Positions 53,788 through 63,705 of a stretch of 64,000 bases of DNA are shown in pieces. The DNA is from Nocardiopsis metallicus. GTDB taxonomy: Bacteria; Actinomycetota; Actinomycetes; Streptosporangiales; Streptosporangiaceae. The stretch's first letter is position 1; every line of letters starts with the position of its first letter. Under the pieces are notes generated by a model that had not been told where the DNA came from, did not search any database, and was given only the letters and a program-made list of their open reading frames with translations. The stretch is taken from the NCBI RefSeq assembly GCF_014201115.1, contig NZ_JACHDO010000001.1, positions 4,216,001-4,280,000 on the forward strand. Reading direction: 5' to 3'. The position numbers and the translations under genes were made by a program.

Positions 53788-55152
53788 TCAGCGGCTGAGG
53801 CCCAGGATCACCAGGAGCAGCAACAGGATGATGATGGTGATCAGCACCGCCGGGATCACCCAGCCCTGCTGGAGGATCGAGTCCTGCTGGGCGGGCTGCG
53901 GCCGGTGCGCCCCGTGCGGGCTGTAGGTCTGGTTGGGGTTGACCGCGCCCGTCATCATCGGGTTGGCGTTCTGGTGCATGGCGTGCGGCTGCTGGGGGTG
54001 GCCCGGCAGACCCGGCCGCGGGTTGGACATGCCCGGGTGCGCGCCGAACCCGCCGTGCTGCGGGTTCGAGCTCATCGGGTGACCCAACTGGCCTGGGCGG
54101 GGGTTGGACACGCCGGGCCCGGGGCCGTAGGGGTTGGGGTTGGAGACCCCGGGGTTCTGGCCCAGGCGCGGGTCGGAGACAGCCGGCGGGTAGCCCATGC
54201 CCGGCTGCGCGCCGGTGGGCGGGTACTGCGGTGCCTGCGGCTGCACGGGCGGCAGCTGCTGGCCGTTGAACATACCGGTCTTGGAGACCTGCTCGCCCTG
54301 CTTGAGCGCGTCGTCGGCGCTGCTGGAGGCGGACTCGTCCGGGCCGTCGTGGCCGAGCAGCCGCATGAGCAGCTGCTGGGCGTTGGGGCGCTGGTTCGGA
54401 TCCTTGTCCAGACAGGACTGGACGATCGGCCGCAGTGCGTCGTCAATGCCGTCCAGGTCCGGCGGGGCGCTGACCACGCGGTGCACCACGGCAGGGACGG
54501 TGTCGGAGCCGAAGGGCGCCCGCCCGGTGGAGGAGAACGCGATCACGCAGCCCCAGGCGAAGATGTCGCACTTGTCGGTGATCCCGCGGCCCTCGATCTG
54601 CTCGGGGGCCATGTAGGAGGGCGTGCCGACGATCGAGTTGGTCATGGTGGCGGTGCCGTCGTCGACCCGGGCGATACCGAAGTCGATCACGCGCGGTCCG
54701 TCCGGGCCCAGCAGCACGTTGCCGGGTTTGAAGTCGCGGTGGACGATCCCCGCCTTGTGGATGGCGACCAGCGCCGTGGCGGTGGAGACGGCCAGGCGCT
54801 GGAGAGCGGCCCCGCGCACGGTCTTGCCCTTGGCGACGGTCTCCTGAAGGTCCTTGCCCGGTACGAACTCGCTGACCACGTAGGGCGGGTCGCTGTCGAG
54901 CTGGGCGTCGATGATCGCGGCGGTGCAGAAGGAGGCGACCCGCTGGGCGGCCCGGACCTCTTTCTCGAACCGCTTGCGCAGGTCGGCGTCGGCCGACCAC
55001 TGGTCGTTGAGGACCTTGACCGCGTACTCGTCGCCGGAGGGGTCCTCGGCGAGGTAGACGACGCCCTGGCCGCCCTTCCCCAGTCGTCCGGTCACGCTGT
55101 ATTCACCGAACGCGGAGGGGTCGCTCGGCAGTAGCGATTCGGGACCGGGCAT
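53788..55152 (-). CDS. Tail-anchored Hanks-type Ser/Thr protein kinase
   Basis: A 454-aa kinase. The domain (about 17-275) has the Gly loop GRLGKGGQGVVYLAE, catalytic Lys in YAVKVL, catalytic loop VHRDFKPGNVLL, DFG in IDFGIARV and activation-loop GTPSYMAPEQ. A Pro/Gln/Asn-rich linker with repeated VSNPxPG motifs (about 310-430) leads to a C-terminal membrane segment (VIPAVLITIIILLLLLVILG) with no extracellular sensor. The ATG has GGAGG 6 nt upstream. Substrate and signal unknown. Confidence 0.92.
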   Translation of the reverse strand: MPGPESLLPSDPSAFGEYSVTGRLGKGGQGVVYLAEDPSGDEYAVKVLNDQWSADADLRKRFEKEVRAAQRVASFCTAAIIDAQLDSDPPYVVSEFVPGKDLQETVAKGKTVRGAALQRLAVSTATALVAIHKAGIVHRDFKPGNVLLGPDGPRVIDFGIARVDDGTATMTNSIVGTPSYMAPEQIEGRGITDKCDIFAWGCVIAFSSTGRAPFGSDTVPAVVHRVVSAPPDLDGIDDALRPIVQSCLDKDPNQRPNAQQLLMRLLGHDGPDESASSSADDALKQGEQVSKTGMFNGQQLPPVQPQAPQYPPTGAQPGMGYPPAVSDPRLGQNPGVSNPNPYGPGPGVSNPRPGQLGHPMSSNPQHGGFGAHPGMSNPRPGLPGHPQQPHAMHQNANPMMTGAVNPNQTYSPHGAHRPQPAQQDSILQQGWVIPAVLITIIILLLLLVILGLSR

Positions 55153-55342
55153 CGATGTCCTCCAGGGAGGTCGTCTTGGGCGGGGAGCGCAAAATCAGGG
55201 TACGGGTAGGAAACGCCGGGTAGGGCCGCGCGCGGCTCCGGCACCCGAAGGGCGCCCCTTACCCGGACGTACCCGATATGACTACCGAAACGGGGAGAAC
55301 GTTCCGTCCCCCGCCGGACCTTTTCAGGTCGTCCTTCGGCGG

Positions 55343-55519
55343 TCAGGAGATCTTGCGCGCCTCGTCGACCAGCAGGACCGGGATACCGTCGCGGATCGGG
55401 TAGGCCAGACCGCTCTCGTCACAGACCAGTTCGTCGGTCTCCGGGTCGTGGCGCAGCGGCGCCTGACTCTGCGGGCAGGCCAGGATCTCCAGCAGCCAGC
55501 CGTCGATCTTCGTGCTCAT
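55343..55519 (-). CDS. Trm112-like small protein (UPF0434 family)
   Basis: A 58-aa protein starting MSTKIDGWLLEILACPQS and ending LLVDEARKIS. The family fold is a small zinc-ribbon-like domain; in Trm112 it stabilises methyltransferases. Here each Cys pair has one member replaced (CPQS and CDES), so zinc binding is doubtful, though some bacterial members share this. The ATG has AGGA 8 nt upstream. In actinobacteria it stands beside phosphomannomutase, as here. Confidence 0.85.
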   Translation of the reverse strand: MSTKIDGWLLEILACPQSQAPLRHDPETDELVCDESGLAYPIRDGIPVLLVDEARKIS

Positions 55520-55594
55520 GGTTCTCGTTCCTCGTGTGATGACCGCGTGCGGCGGCCACGTGTATCGGGTAGCGCGCCCTGGCGGTGCGGCCGG

Positions 55595-55640
55595 TCCAGC
55601 GACCGGCCGGACCCCGGTCGGGTTCCGGCCGGTCGCTGGA
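55595..55640 (-). terminator. Hairpin after manB
   Basis: A perfect 17-bp stem (55595-55611 with 55624-55640; 12-nt loop) starts 6 bp beyond the manB stop. It should end most manB transcripts before the Trm112-like gene. Confidence 0.75.
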
Positions 55641-55645
55641 GCGGG

Positions 55646-57016
55646 TCAGGCCCGGACGATGGCCAGGACCTCGTCGCGCAGGGCGGCCACGGCGGTGTCG
55701 TCGGGGGCCTCCACGTTGAGCCGCAGCAGCGGTTCGGTGTTGGAGGCGCGCAGGTTGAACCACGCCCCGCCGGGCAGGGTGACGCTGAGGCCGTCGAGTT
55801 CGTCGACGGCGACCCCGTCCCTGCCCTCGAACGCCGTGCGCACCGCGGCCATGCGGCCGGGGGCGTCGGCGACCTCGGAGTTGACCTCGCCCGAGGCCGC
55901 GTACCGGGAGTACTCCTCCGTGATCTGCGAGAGCGGACGCTCGTCCGCGCCCAGGACCCGCAGGACGTGCATGGCCGCGAGCATACCCGTGTCGGCCTTC
56001 CAGAAGTCCCGGAAGTAGTAGTGGGCGGAGTGCTCGCCGCCGAAGATCGCGCCGGTCTCGGCCATGGTCGCCTTGATGTAGGAGTGGCCGACCCGGGTCC
56101 GCACGGGGTTGCCGCCGCGCTCGGCGACGATCTCGGGGACCGCGGCGGAGGTGATGAGGTTGTGGATGATCGTGCTGCCGGGCTCGCGCTTGAGCTCCTC
56201 GGCGGCCACCAGGGCGGTGACCGCGGACGGGGAGACGGGCTCGCCTCGCTCGTCGATGACGAAGCAGCGGTCGGCGTCGCCGTCGAAGGCCAGGCCGACG
56301 TCGGCCCCGGTCTCGCGGACCCTGGCCTGGAGGTCGACCAGGTTGTCCGGGTCCAGGGGGTTGGCCGGGTGGTTGGGGAAGGTGCCGTCCAGCTCGAAGT
56401 AGAGGGGGACGATCTCCAGCGGCAGGCCCTGCTGCAGGACGGCGGGGACGGTGTGGCCGCCCATACCGTTGCCCGCGTCCACCACGACCTTGAGCGGGCG
56501 GGACCCGGAGAGGTCCACGAGGTCGCGCAGGTAGTCGGCGTAGCCGGCCAGCAGGTCCCGCTCCGTGACGGTGCCCTCGGGGCCGTCGTGGGCGGGCGCG
56601 TCGTCGGCGCCGTCGAGGATCTTCTCGGCCAGGGCGCGGATGTCGTCCAGACCGGTCTCGCCGCTGATCGGCGCGGCGCCGGCGCGGCACATCTTGATGC
56701 CGTTGTACTGGGCCGGGTTGTGGCTGGCGGTGAACATGGCACCGGGCAGGTCGAGGGAGCCCGAGCCGTAGTAGAGCAGGTCGGTGGAGCCGAGTCCGGC
56801 GAACACCACGTCCACGCCCCGGGAGGTGACGCCGTCGGCGAAGGCCCGGGCCAGCTCCGGGGAGGAGGGGCGCATGTCATGGGAGACGACGACGGCGGGA
56901 CCGCCGACCACGCGGGCGAAGGCGGCGCCGACCGCCCGGGCGATGTCTGCGTTGAAGGTGTCCGGAATCACACCGCGCACGTCGTATGCCTTGAAGATGC
57001 TTCCGAGATCAGCCAC
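55646..57016 (-). CDS. manB: Phosphomannomutase/phosphoglucomutase
   Basis: Interconverts mannose-6-P and mannose-1-P (or the glucose forms) for GDP-mannose and glycan synthesis. The 456-aa protein has the phosphoserine loop TASHNPAQYNGIK, Mg-binding FDGDADRCF, sugar-binding GGEHSAHYYFRDF and phosphate-binding RASNTEPLLRLNVEA. The GTG start has GGAG 5 nt upstream. The neighbours DUF3499, metallopeptidase, DUF5719, a membrane glycosyltransferase and whiB form a conserved actinobacterial block. Confidence 0.95.
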   Translation of the reverse strand: MADLGSIFKAYDVRGVIPDTFNADIARAVGAAFARVVGGPAVVVSHDMRPSSPELARAFADGVTSRGVDVVFAGLGSTDLLYYGSGSLDLPGAMFTASHNPAQYNGIKMCRAGAAPISGETGLDDIRALAEKILDGADDAPAHDGPEGTVTERDLLAGYADYLRDLVDLSGSRPLKVVVDAGNGMGGHTVPAVLQQGLPLEIVPLYFELDGTFPNHPANPLDPDNLVDLQARVRETGADVGLAFDGDADRCFVIDERGEPVSPSAVTALVAAEELKREPGSTIIHNLITSAAVPEIVAERGGNPVRTRVGHSYIKATMAETGAIFGGEHSAHYYFRDFWKADTGMLAAMHVLRVLGADERPLSQITEEYSRYAASGEVNSEVADAPGRMAAVRTAFEGRDGVAVDELDGLSVTLPGGAWFNLRASNTEPLLRLNVEAPDDTAVAALRDEVLAIVRA

Positions 57017-57107
57017 GTCTGCTCCGGCCAGGTCGGTTCTGCGACGAATTCGGTCCAGCGCCCGGTTGTGGTCGAGCGCCGTACAAAACTAGCAAGAGGT
57101 CGCGGGC

Positions 57108-57509
57108 TCAGCCGTTGGGGTGGTGCGGCGGACGCTGCTCCCCGCGGTCTGACTTGACCACGCGCAGATGACCGCGGCGCAGGGTTTCCTGCCCCTCCCC
57201 CACGGGCTCGCCGGGGGACGGCTCAGGGCGCGCCGGGGGCCTCGCCGCCTCACGTACGGCGTCGGCGAGGGCCTCCAGGTCATCACTGCCGGGACCACCT
57301 CCCGACGTCTCGACCGGAAGCCGAACGACTTCCCAGCCGCGCGGTGCGGTCAACCGCTCCGCGTGAACGGCGCACAGGTCGTAGCAGTGCGGTTCCACGT
57401 AGGCGGCGAGCGGACCGAGAACGGCTGTGGAGTCGGCGTAGACGTACGTGAGCGTGAATACGGCGGGCTGCCTGCACGCGGTGCGGGAACAGCGTCGAAC
57501 ATGGCTCAC
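57108..57509 (-). CDS. DUF3499 family protein
   Basis: A 133-aa protein. The N-terminus VSHVRRCSRTACRQPAVFTL and the following YVYADSTAVLGPL and CYDLCAVHAERLTAPRGWEV carry the four conserved cysteines and histidines of this family, probably a metal site. The C-terminal third is disordered. GTG 57509 matches the family N-terminus; 57542 is in frame but less likely. The function is unknown. It is upstream of manB, and divergent from the metallopeptidase gene. Confidence 0.85.
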   Translation of the reverse strand: MSHVRRCSRTACRQPAVFTLTYVYADSTAVLGPLAAYVEPHCYDLCAVHAERLTAPRGWEVVRLPVETSGGGPGSDDLEALADAVREAARPPARPEPSPGEPVGEGQETLRRGHLRVVKSDRGEQRPPHHPNG

Positions 57510-57701
57510 AGCGTTTGACTGTATGCCTTTACCGAGGGACACGCCAGCATCGTCCCATGCCCCGCACAGTTTTTGGGCGAGAGTTCTTGACCCGGGCAGG
57601 TCGCGGTCCCCTGCCGGGTACGGGCCCCGCTTCTCGGTACTCCTGGGCCCACAGGACTACGCGGGGGGCTCGTGATGGCTTAGTCTCAAGGTGTGCGACG
57701 T

Positions 57702-58127
57702 GTGCGCCTTTCCAGTGGCCAACCAGACCGAGTGCGGCGCCGGGACCGCCGCGGCCGAGGCATCCGCGGTCCTCTCGTGCCCGCTGACCTGCCCGTCTTC
57801 CGCAGCCGAGCGCAGGCCTTCGACGACCTTGTCCTGGACGCCGTCGAACGCCTGGAGCGGTTGTGGGCGCGTGAGCTGGCGAACGTCGACTTCCTCGTGG
57901 AGGACGTTCCCCCGGTTCCGCGCCACGGGAACCCGACCGAGACGATCCCCTTCTCCCGCCTGGAGACCGACCCCGCGGGTCGGGCGCGGATCATCGTCTA
58001 CCGGCGGCCCGTGGAGATACGGACCAAGGATCCCGACGAGATGGCCCTCCTGGTCCACGAGACCGTGGTCGAGGAGGTCGCCAACCTGCTCGGGGTGGAA
58101 CCGGAATCGGTGGATCCGGAGAACTAG
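57702..58127 (+). CDS. Metallopeptidase family protein (minimal zincin-like)
   Basis: A 141-aa basic/acidic protein. The zincin helix region reads LLVHETVVEEVANLLG: His and Glu are present but the second His of HExxH is Val-Val-Glu-Glu, a feature common in actinobacterial members. Peptidase activity is unproven. The start is GTG 57702, with AAGG 10 nt upstream; GTG 57693 is possible. A hairpin follows the stop. Confidence 0.8.
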   Translation: MRLSSGQPDRVRRRDRRGRGIRGPLVPADLPVFRSRAQAFDDLVLDAVERLERLWARELANVDFLVEDVPPVPRHGNPTETIPFSRLETDPAGRARIIVYRRPVEIRTKDPDEMALLVHETVVEEVANLLGVEPESVDPEN

Positions 58128-58159
58128 AGCCGACCGGCACCGGCCCCCAGATGCCACAG

Positions 58160-58190
58160 CACCGCCCCGGAGAGTACCCCCGGGGCGGTG
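58160..58190 (+). terminator. Terminator of the metallopeptidase gene
   Basis: A 10-bp perfect stem CACCGCCCCG (58160-58169) pairs with 58181-58190, 11-nt loop, 33 bp beyond the stop. Confidence 0.65.
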
Positions 58191-58286
58191 ATTGCCCTCT
58201 GCCCGCAGAACGACCACCGGCGCGGCCTGGGGCCCGACTGTGGGCCGCCTGTGGGCCAGCAGCGGCCCAGGGGTCAGGGCTCCGGG

Positions 58287-59972
58287 TCAGGGGACCACGC
58301 CGGTCATGCTGTCCCGGACGACCGGAAGTTCGACCCGGACCGGGGCGGGGCGGACCGGAAGGACGCTGATCCCGTCCCCGGAGCGCAGGACGCGGGCCAC
58401 GTACACCGGGCCCGAGCCCTCCAGCAGTTCCAGCCGTACCGCGTAGCCGTCCTCGGGGTCGACCCCGGAGGGTGCTGCCCAGCCGTCGGTGTCGGTACCG
58501 AAGACGTGGGTCGTCCCGGCGGCCACCTCGGCCCGCACGGCGTCTCCCGTGCTGCCGTCGGCGGCGATCGGCGTCGCCACGACCTTGGCGTCGCCGTCCA
58601 GGGCACCCAGGACCAGCTCCACGTCCACGCCCTCGGGCATGTCCGGGATGACCGCCGTGGTGTCCAGCGGGCCCGTCAGCGGGTCCACCGCGGCCGTGTA
58701 GGCGGTCTCCACGACGTTCACGTCGTCGCCGTCCACCTCGACCTCCTCGGCGATCAGCCCGGCGACCACGGGGGCGTCGGCCTCCACCACGACCGTCCCC
58801 GGGAGCCCGCCGAGCACGCTCTCCAGCGTGAGCCAGGCAGAGGCGGCCGGGGGGACGTTCAGGACCAGCGGGTCCTCGGCGGTTCCGGCGGTGCCGTCGG
58901 CATCGTCGTCTTCGGCCTCGGATTCGTCGTCTTCGGCTTCCTCGGGCACGGCGGTGATCGCGTGCACGCGGACCTGGACGGGCTCGTCGCCGGGCGCCGC
59001 CACGATGAGCCGCCGGGTGCCGTCGCCGCCGGGCACCCCGGGGATGACGTGTGCTTCATCGGGCGCCCGGGTCGGCGGAACCCAGTCCGCGGGCCCCGCG
59101 GAGTGCTCGGCGAGCAGGGCCGCGGCGGCGCGGCCCGTGCTGGTGCGCACGTGGACGGCGATGGAGCTGGTGTTCTGGATGAGCTCGGTGACGTCGAGTT
59201 CGGTGGACTCCTCCGGGCCCAGATGGATGCCCCGGCTGTCCGGCGAGTAGGAGGGGCCCTCCCTCGTGTAGACGTCCACGCTGACCGTGGCCCGGAAGGC
59301 CTCCGGGTTGGACAGGTGCACGGTGAGGGTGTCCAGGTCCACGCCGTCGGGGTCGTTGGCCCCGGGCAGGGCGAACCACGTGCCGATGGAGGGTTCGGCG
59401 CAGCGGACCTCGGTGATGCCGTCGTCGGAGACGGTGGTCTGCGCGGCGTCCAGGCCGGAGGCCAGGGAGCCCTCGGCGTGCAGGGCGGTGGGCAGGCCGG
59501 CCTCGCCGGTGTCGGTACGCCAGACCCGTCCGGGTTCGGTCTGCTCCTCGCCGAGGAGCTCGCCGCGCTCGTCCGCGTCGCCGTCGGGGCTGGGTGACGG
59601 GCTCGGGCTCGCCTCGTCGGCATCGGTGGCCTCGTCGCCCTCGCCCTCGTCCTCGTCTTCGGCGTCGGCGTCCTCGTCTTCTTGACGGGGCGGCTCGACG
59701 GCCTCGGCCAGCGGGACCGCCCACAGCACGCCCTCGTCGTCGCGGCTGACCCGGGGTGCGAAGGCGGCCACCGAGCTCTCCGCTCCGTCGTCGGAGGACT
59801 CGTGCGGAGCCGGGCAGACCCGCGCCGCCAGCTCGGGCCGGATCGTGCCCCGTTCGGACACGCCCAGCTCGGGGTTGATCGGCCGGATCACGAACGCGAC
59901 CCCGAACAGGGCGAGCAGCGCCAACGCGACCAGCCCGAACAGCGCGAACCGGTTCTCCACGATCAGTCGCAT
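58287..59972 (-). CDS. DUF5719-family membrane-anchored protein
   Basis: A 561-aa protein with one N-terminal membrane segment (about 9-30) and a large extracytoplasmic part. Two acidic low-complexity segments (about 95-140 and 345-365) separate beta-rich blocks. The family is always next to the giant glycosyltransferase, and here it starts 3 bp after that gene's stop, so the two are coupled and may form an envelope-glycan complex. No catalytic motif is visible. Confidence 0.8.
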   Translation of the reverse strand: MRLIVENRFALFGLVALALLALFGVAFVIRPINPELGVSERGTIRPELAARVCPAPHESSDDGAESSVAAFAPRVSRDDEGVLWAVPLAEAVEPPRQEDEDADAEDEDEGEGDEATDADEASPSPSPSPDGDADERGELLGEEQTEPGRVWRTDTGEAGLPTALHAEGSLASGLDAAQTTVSDDGITEVRCAEPSIGTWFALPGANDPDGVDLDTLTVHLSNPEAFRATVSVDVYTREGPSYSPDSRGIHLGPEESTELDVTELIQNTSSIAVHVRTSTGRAAAALLAEHSAGPADWVPPTRAPDEAHVIPGVPGGDGTRRLIVAAPGDEPVQVRVHAITAVPEEAEDDESEAEDDDADGTAGTAEDPLVLNVPPAASAWLTLESVLGGLPGTVVVEADAPVVAGLIAEEVEVDGDDVNVVETAYTAAVDPLTGPLDTTAVIPDMPEGVDVELVLGALDGDAKVVATPIAADGSTGDAVRAEVAAGTTHVFGTDTDGWAAPSGVDPEDGYAVRLELLEGSGPVYVARVLRSGDGISVLPVRPAPVRVELPVVRDSMTGVVP

Positions 59973-59975
59973 GAC

Positions 59976-62900
59976 CTACTCCTCCCGCTCGTTGTCGCCG
60001 GTGCCCTCCGAGGCGTCCCGGCCCCGGGACGGTCCGGCCCTGCGTTTTCCCCCGGCCCTGCGAGTCCCCGCGCGGCGGGTGCCCCGGGTGCCGCGGCGCT
60101 TGCCGCGGACCACGGGGATGGAACCGGTCGTGGTCGGCCCGGTGTCGGGCTCGCCCTCCGCCGTCGGGCGCTCTGCGACTGGTCCCTCGGCGAGCCCTTC
60201 AGCAGGCTCCGTGTCCGAAACCGCGACGGCCTCCACCGCACCCGTGTCCGCCGGTTTCCCGCGCCGTGAACTCCCCCTCGTGGACCTGCCGGAGCGGACC
60301 AGCGGGCCCCGGCTCGGCCGCCGCGGGCGGGGCATCGGGGTGGACTCGATGAGCTTGCGCTCCTCCTCGGTGCGCACGCCCGGGGCGGCGAGCACCGCGA
60401 CGACCAGGAGCAGGATCCCCTGGGTGACCACCCAGGCGGTGTGCACCAGGTCCGTGTGCCACACGCGCAGCTCACCGCCGTGCACCGGCAGGGCCCAGGC
60501 CTGGGTCCCGTTCTCGGTACTCACCTCGGTGAGCTCGGTGCCGTCCAGGGTGGCGCGCCAGCCGCCGTCGGCCGGTTCGGCCAGGGCCAGGCGGCGCCCG
60601 GTGCGCCCCTCGCCGACCTCCGCGGTGAGCTGGTCGGCCGCACCCTCCACCTGGAGCACCTCAGCCTCCAGGCCGTCCTCGGAGACCGTCCGCAGCGCGC
60701 CGGTGGTCTCCACGACCCGCCAGAGCCCGTAGTGGTCCGACAGCGACTGCCGACCCAGCCCGGGGGTGCCGTCGAGGGTGTCGACCAGGGTGGCGTCGGC
60801 GGGGCCGCCGCGTTCCGGACGCGGGTAGAGCACGTACTGGATGCCGTAGTCGATCAGGGTGTGCAGCTGGTCCCCGCCCTGGCCCGCGGCGAGCTCGGCC
60901 ACGGCCAGGTCCACGGCGGCGCGGGCCTGGGGTTCGGGCAGGACCCGTTCCTCGCCCAGCCTCGGCTCCCGGCCGCGGACCACCACGTAGTCGACGCTGC
61001 CGTCGTCGGCCGGGGTGACGATGACCGTGCGGGGGTCGGTGCCGTCGGAGCTGACGCTCTCCAGCGCCCCGGGGACCGCGCGGGGGGCGTTCGCGGTGAT
61101 CGGGCCGTCCACGCCCTCCCACATCCACAGCCCCGCCGCCGAGACGGGGGTGGCCAGCGCGAGCGCGGCCACCCCCAGGGCGAAGTAGCGCTTGAGCCCT
61201 CCGGTGCGAATCATGTTCCCGAAGGCGCGGGCCGCCGTGGAGGCCGTCAACAGCACGGCCGTGGCGGCGAAGGCCAGCGCGACGCCGGGCCAGACCTGGG
61301 CGGGCGGGCCGCCGAAGTAGGGTTCGATCACGACCCGGCTGGTCAGAACGGCGATGAGCATGCCGAACAGGGCCAGGCACCAGCCCGCCGCGACCAGCAT
61401 CCGGTTGCGGAGCAGGAGCAGCGAGCACAGGGCGGCCGCGACGAACCCGGCCGTCACCCAGTACGGAGGCGTTCCCGGGCCGCCCGGGGAGAGCATGAGC
61501 AGCTCGACGGGGGTCGCCCCGGGATCGGACAGCTCGGGCCGGTGCAGTCCGGCCTCCAGCAACCACAGGCTCGGGTGCATCAGGAGTTCGAGGGTCCACG
61601 GCATGAGCAGGACCACCGGCACGGCCAGGCTGATCGCCACACTGACGTAGATGCGGCGGCCCAGGTGACCGAAGGCGACCGCGACCAGCACCCCGGTGAC
61701 CAGGCACAGGAGCCAGACGATGGGGACGAAGGCGGTGGCCACGGTGAGGGCCAGGCCCAGCCCCCAGGCGGCCCGCCGCGAGGACTTGGGCGGCAGGGAG
61801 ACCAGCCGGACCAGCAGCAGGCCGAGGATCGGCAGCAGGGCGTGCACCAGGGCGGTGCCCAGGCGCCCCTGGGCGACGGCTCCGGTGGCCATGGGCAGCA
61901 GGGCGTAGGCCCCGGCCATCCACAGGCGGGCCGGGCGGAAGCGCAGCACCTCGCGGGCGAGCAGGTAGGAGGTGAGCCCGGCCAGCGGCACGCAGCCCAG
62001 CAGGATCACCATCACCGCGATCCACGGCTGTCCCAGGGTGAGGGTGGACAGCAGGGCGAGGAAGCCCACGTAGGGCGGGATCGGTCCGGAGGATCCCACT
62101 CCGCTGTCCGGGTGTCCGGACAGGTACAGGTTCCACAGGTCCAGGGCGTTACCGGTGACCGGGGGCAGGGCGCCGCCCGCGAGCATCCCGCCGAACAGCA
62201 GCGAGCGTTCGGCGATGATCGTGATCACGGTCAGGCCGATGACCAGCAGGGGCCCCGGTTGCAGGACCACCCGGCGCAGGAACGAACTGGAGTCGTCGGC
62301 GAGGCCGTCGTCCTCCTCCCCCGGCGCGGTGGTGACCGCCTGGTGGCGTCCGGCGGTGTCGCCCACCCGTTCACCGGTGAGGACGCCGGTGACCGCGTCG
62401 GCGAACTGCCGCATGGCCACACCCCTGGCCAGGTAGGGCCGGATGGCGCTGTAGGTGCGGCGTCGGTCGCGGCGGCGCCGGAAACGCGCCCGGGCCAGGC
62501 GGAAGGGCCGACCGTAGACGAGAGTGATCGCGGCCGCCTCGTCCAGCGCGTTGGCCGGCTGCTTGATGAGCAGGTACATGATCACGCGCAGCAGCGACCC
62601 GACGGAGTTGCGCAGCAGCGCGAACACCATCCCGCCGAAGGGCAGGTTGGCCAGCAGCACGAACACCGCGTGCCTGCGGTCCACCCGGCGGGGGTGGTTG
62701 CGGGTGGCGGTGATCCTCCGGCGGCGGCGGGCCGAGGCCTCGGCGTGGTAGGCGACGGCTTCGGGGACCATGCGGACCCGCAGTCCGGCCCCGCCCACGC
62801 GCCAGCAGAAGTCGATGTCGTCGCGGAACAGCGGCAGCGCCGGGTCGAAGCCGCCGAGGCGGTTCCACACGTCGCGGCGGACCAGCATGCCCGCGCTGGA

Positions 62901-63443
62901 GACGGCCAGGACCTGGCGGGTGCCGTCGTGCTGACCGTGGTCGAACTCACGCTGCTCCAGCCCGGTCTCGCGGCGGCCCGCGCCATCGATGGTGACGCCG
63001 ACCTCCACGAGGAGGCGGCGGTCGAACCAGTCCCGGAGTTTGGGGCCCAGGACGGCCGCGCGCGGGTCCTTGTCCGCGGCGGCCAGGAGCTGTTCGAGGG
63101 TGTCCTTCTCCGGGGTGAGGTCGTCGTGGATGAGCCAGATCCACTCCGTGGCGTCCTCGTCGAACCCGCTCACCTCGGTGGTGGACCTGGGCAGGTCGAG
63201 TGCGGCCTTGACCGCGTCGCCGTAGCCGGTCCGGGCGGGCAGGTCGAGGACGGCGTCGGCCGGGAGGTGGTCGGCGAGGATGTCGGGGCTGCCGTCGGAA
63301 CTTCCGGTGTCGGCGGCCACGACCCGCTGCACCGGCCGGGTCTGGGCGCGGAGCGCGGACAGGGTTTCCGGCAGCCACCGTGCGCCGTCGTGGGACACGA
63401 TGACCGCGGTGACGACATGGCGGGCGGAATCCAGGTCAAGCAC
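59976..63443 (-). CDS. Giant membrane glycosyltransferase (GT2 domain plus multi-TM region)
   Basis: An 1155-aa protein. The GT2 domain (about 8-290) has VIVSHDGARWL, AADTGSSDGS, IWLIHDDLTPEKD (DxD-like) and LFRDDIDFCWRVG. About a dozen membrane segments follow (about 395-780), then an extracytoplasmic segment, a last membrane helix (about 1010-1030) and a basic disordered tail (RRAGTRRAGGKRR). It probably glycosylates or exports an envelope polymer; donor and acceptor unknown. The start is a GTG with a distant ribosome-binding site. It is upstream of DUF5719 and downstream of whiB. Confidence 0.9.
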   Translation of the reverse strand: MLDLDSARHVVTAVIVSHDGARWLPETLSALRAQTRPVQRVVAADTGSSDGSPDILADHLPADAVLDLPARTGYGDAVKAALDLPRSTTEVSGFDEDATEWIWLIHDDLTPEKDTLEQLLAAADKDPRAAVLGPKLRDWFDRRLLVEVGVTIDGAGRRETGLEQREFDHGQHDGTRQVLAVSSAGMLVRRDVWNRLGGFDPALPLFRDDIDFCWRVGGAGLRVRMVPEAVAYHAEASARRRRRITATRNHPRRVDRRHAVFVLLANLPFGGMVFALLRNSVGSLLRVIMYLLIKQPANALDEAAAITLVYGRPFRLARARFRRRRDRRRTYSAIRPYLARGVAMRQFADAVTGVLTGERVGDTAGRHQAVTTAPGEEDDGLADDSSSFLRRVVLQPGPLLVIGLTVITIIAERSLLFGGMLAGGALPPVTGNALDLWNLYLSGHPDSGVGSSGPIPPYVGFLALLSTLTLGQPWIAVMVILLGCVPLAGLTSYLLAREVLRFRPARLWMAGAYALLPMATGAVAQGRLGTALVHALLPILGLLLVRLVSLPPKSSRRAAWGLGLALTVATAFVPIVWLLCLVTGVLVAVAFGHLGRRIYVSVAISLAVPVVLLMPWTLELLMHPSLWLLEAGLHRPELSDPGATPVELLMLSPGGPGTPPYWVTAGFVAAALCSLLLLRNRMLVAAGWCLALFGMLIAVLTSRVVIEPYFGGPPAQVWPGVALAFAATAVLLTASTAARAFGNMIRTGGLKRYFALGVAALALATPVSAAGLWMWEGVDGPITANAPRAVPGALESVSSDGTDPRTVIVTPADDGSVDYVVVRGREPRLGEERVLPEPQARAAVDLAVAELAAGQGGDQLHTLIDYGIQYVLYPRPERGGPADATLVDTLDGTPGLGRQSLSDHYGLWRVVETTGALRTVSEDGLEAEVLQVEGAADQLTAEVGEGRTGRRLALAEPADGGWRATLDGTELTEVSTENGTQAWALPVHGGELRVWHTDLVHTAWVVTQGILLLVVAVLAAPGVRTEEERKLIESTPMPRPRRPSRGPLVRSGRSTRGSSRRGKPADTGAVEAVAVSDTEPAEGLAEGPVAERPTAEGEPDTGPTTTGSIPVVRGKRRGTRGTRRAGTRRAGGKRRAGPSRGRDASEGTGDNEREE

Positions 63444-63705
63444 GGCTGTGGTGGGTTCTCTCCGGGAGAAGGGTCTCGGGCCCGTGTGCGGGTCCGGGGG
63501 TGTCTGCCGGCCTTGGCGGCCGGTGGGCGCGCGTGTGCGCCGGGCGCGGCCCGCGGACGCGAACGCGGGACATCACGATACGCCACCCCGCGTCATTACG
63601 GACCTATTCGGTCGGGGTGAGGCGGGGGCGACCATATCGGAGCATTCGGCACCGGTGCGGCAACCCGCCCCAATCTTGCCCAAGGCCGTGAAGGGTGCCG
63701 AACAT
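63444..63705. other. Region between whiB and the glycosyltransferase gene
   Basis: About 260 bp without a gene; it should contain the glycosyltransferase promoter. I see no further structure. Confidence 0.4.

Noticed and set aside
60441..63620. A 1059-codon open frame opposite the glycosyltransferase
   Set aside because: Antisense shadow; composition is Gly/Gln/His/Arg-rich with no domain.
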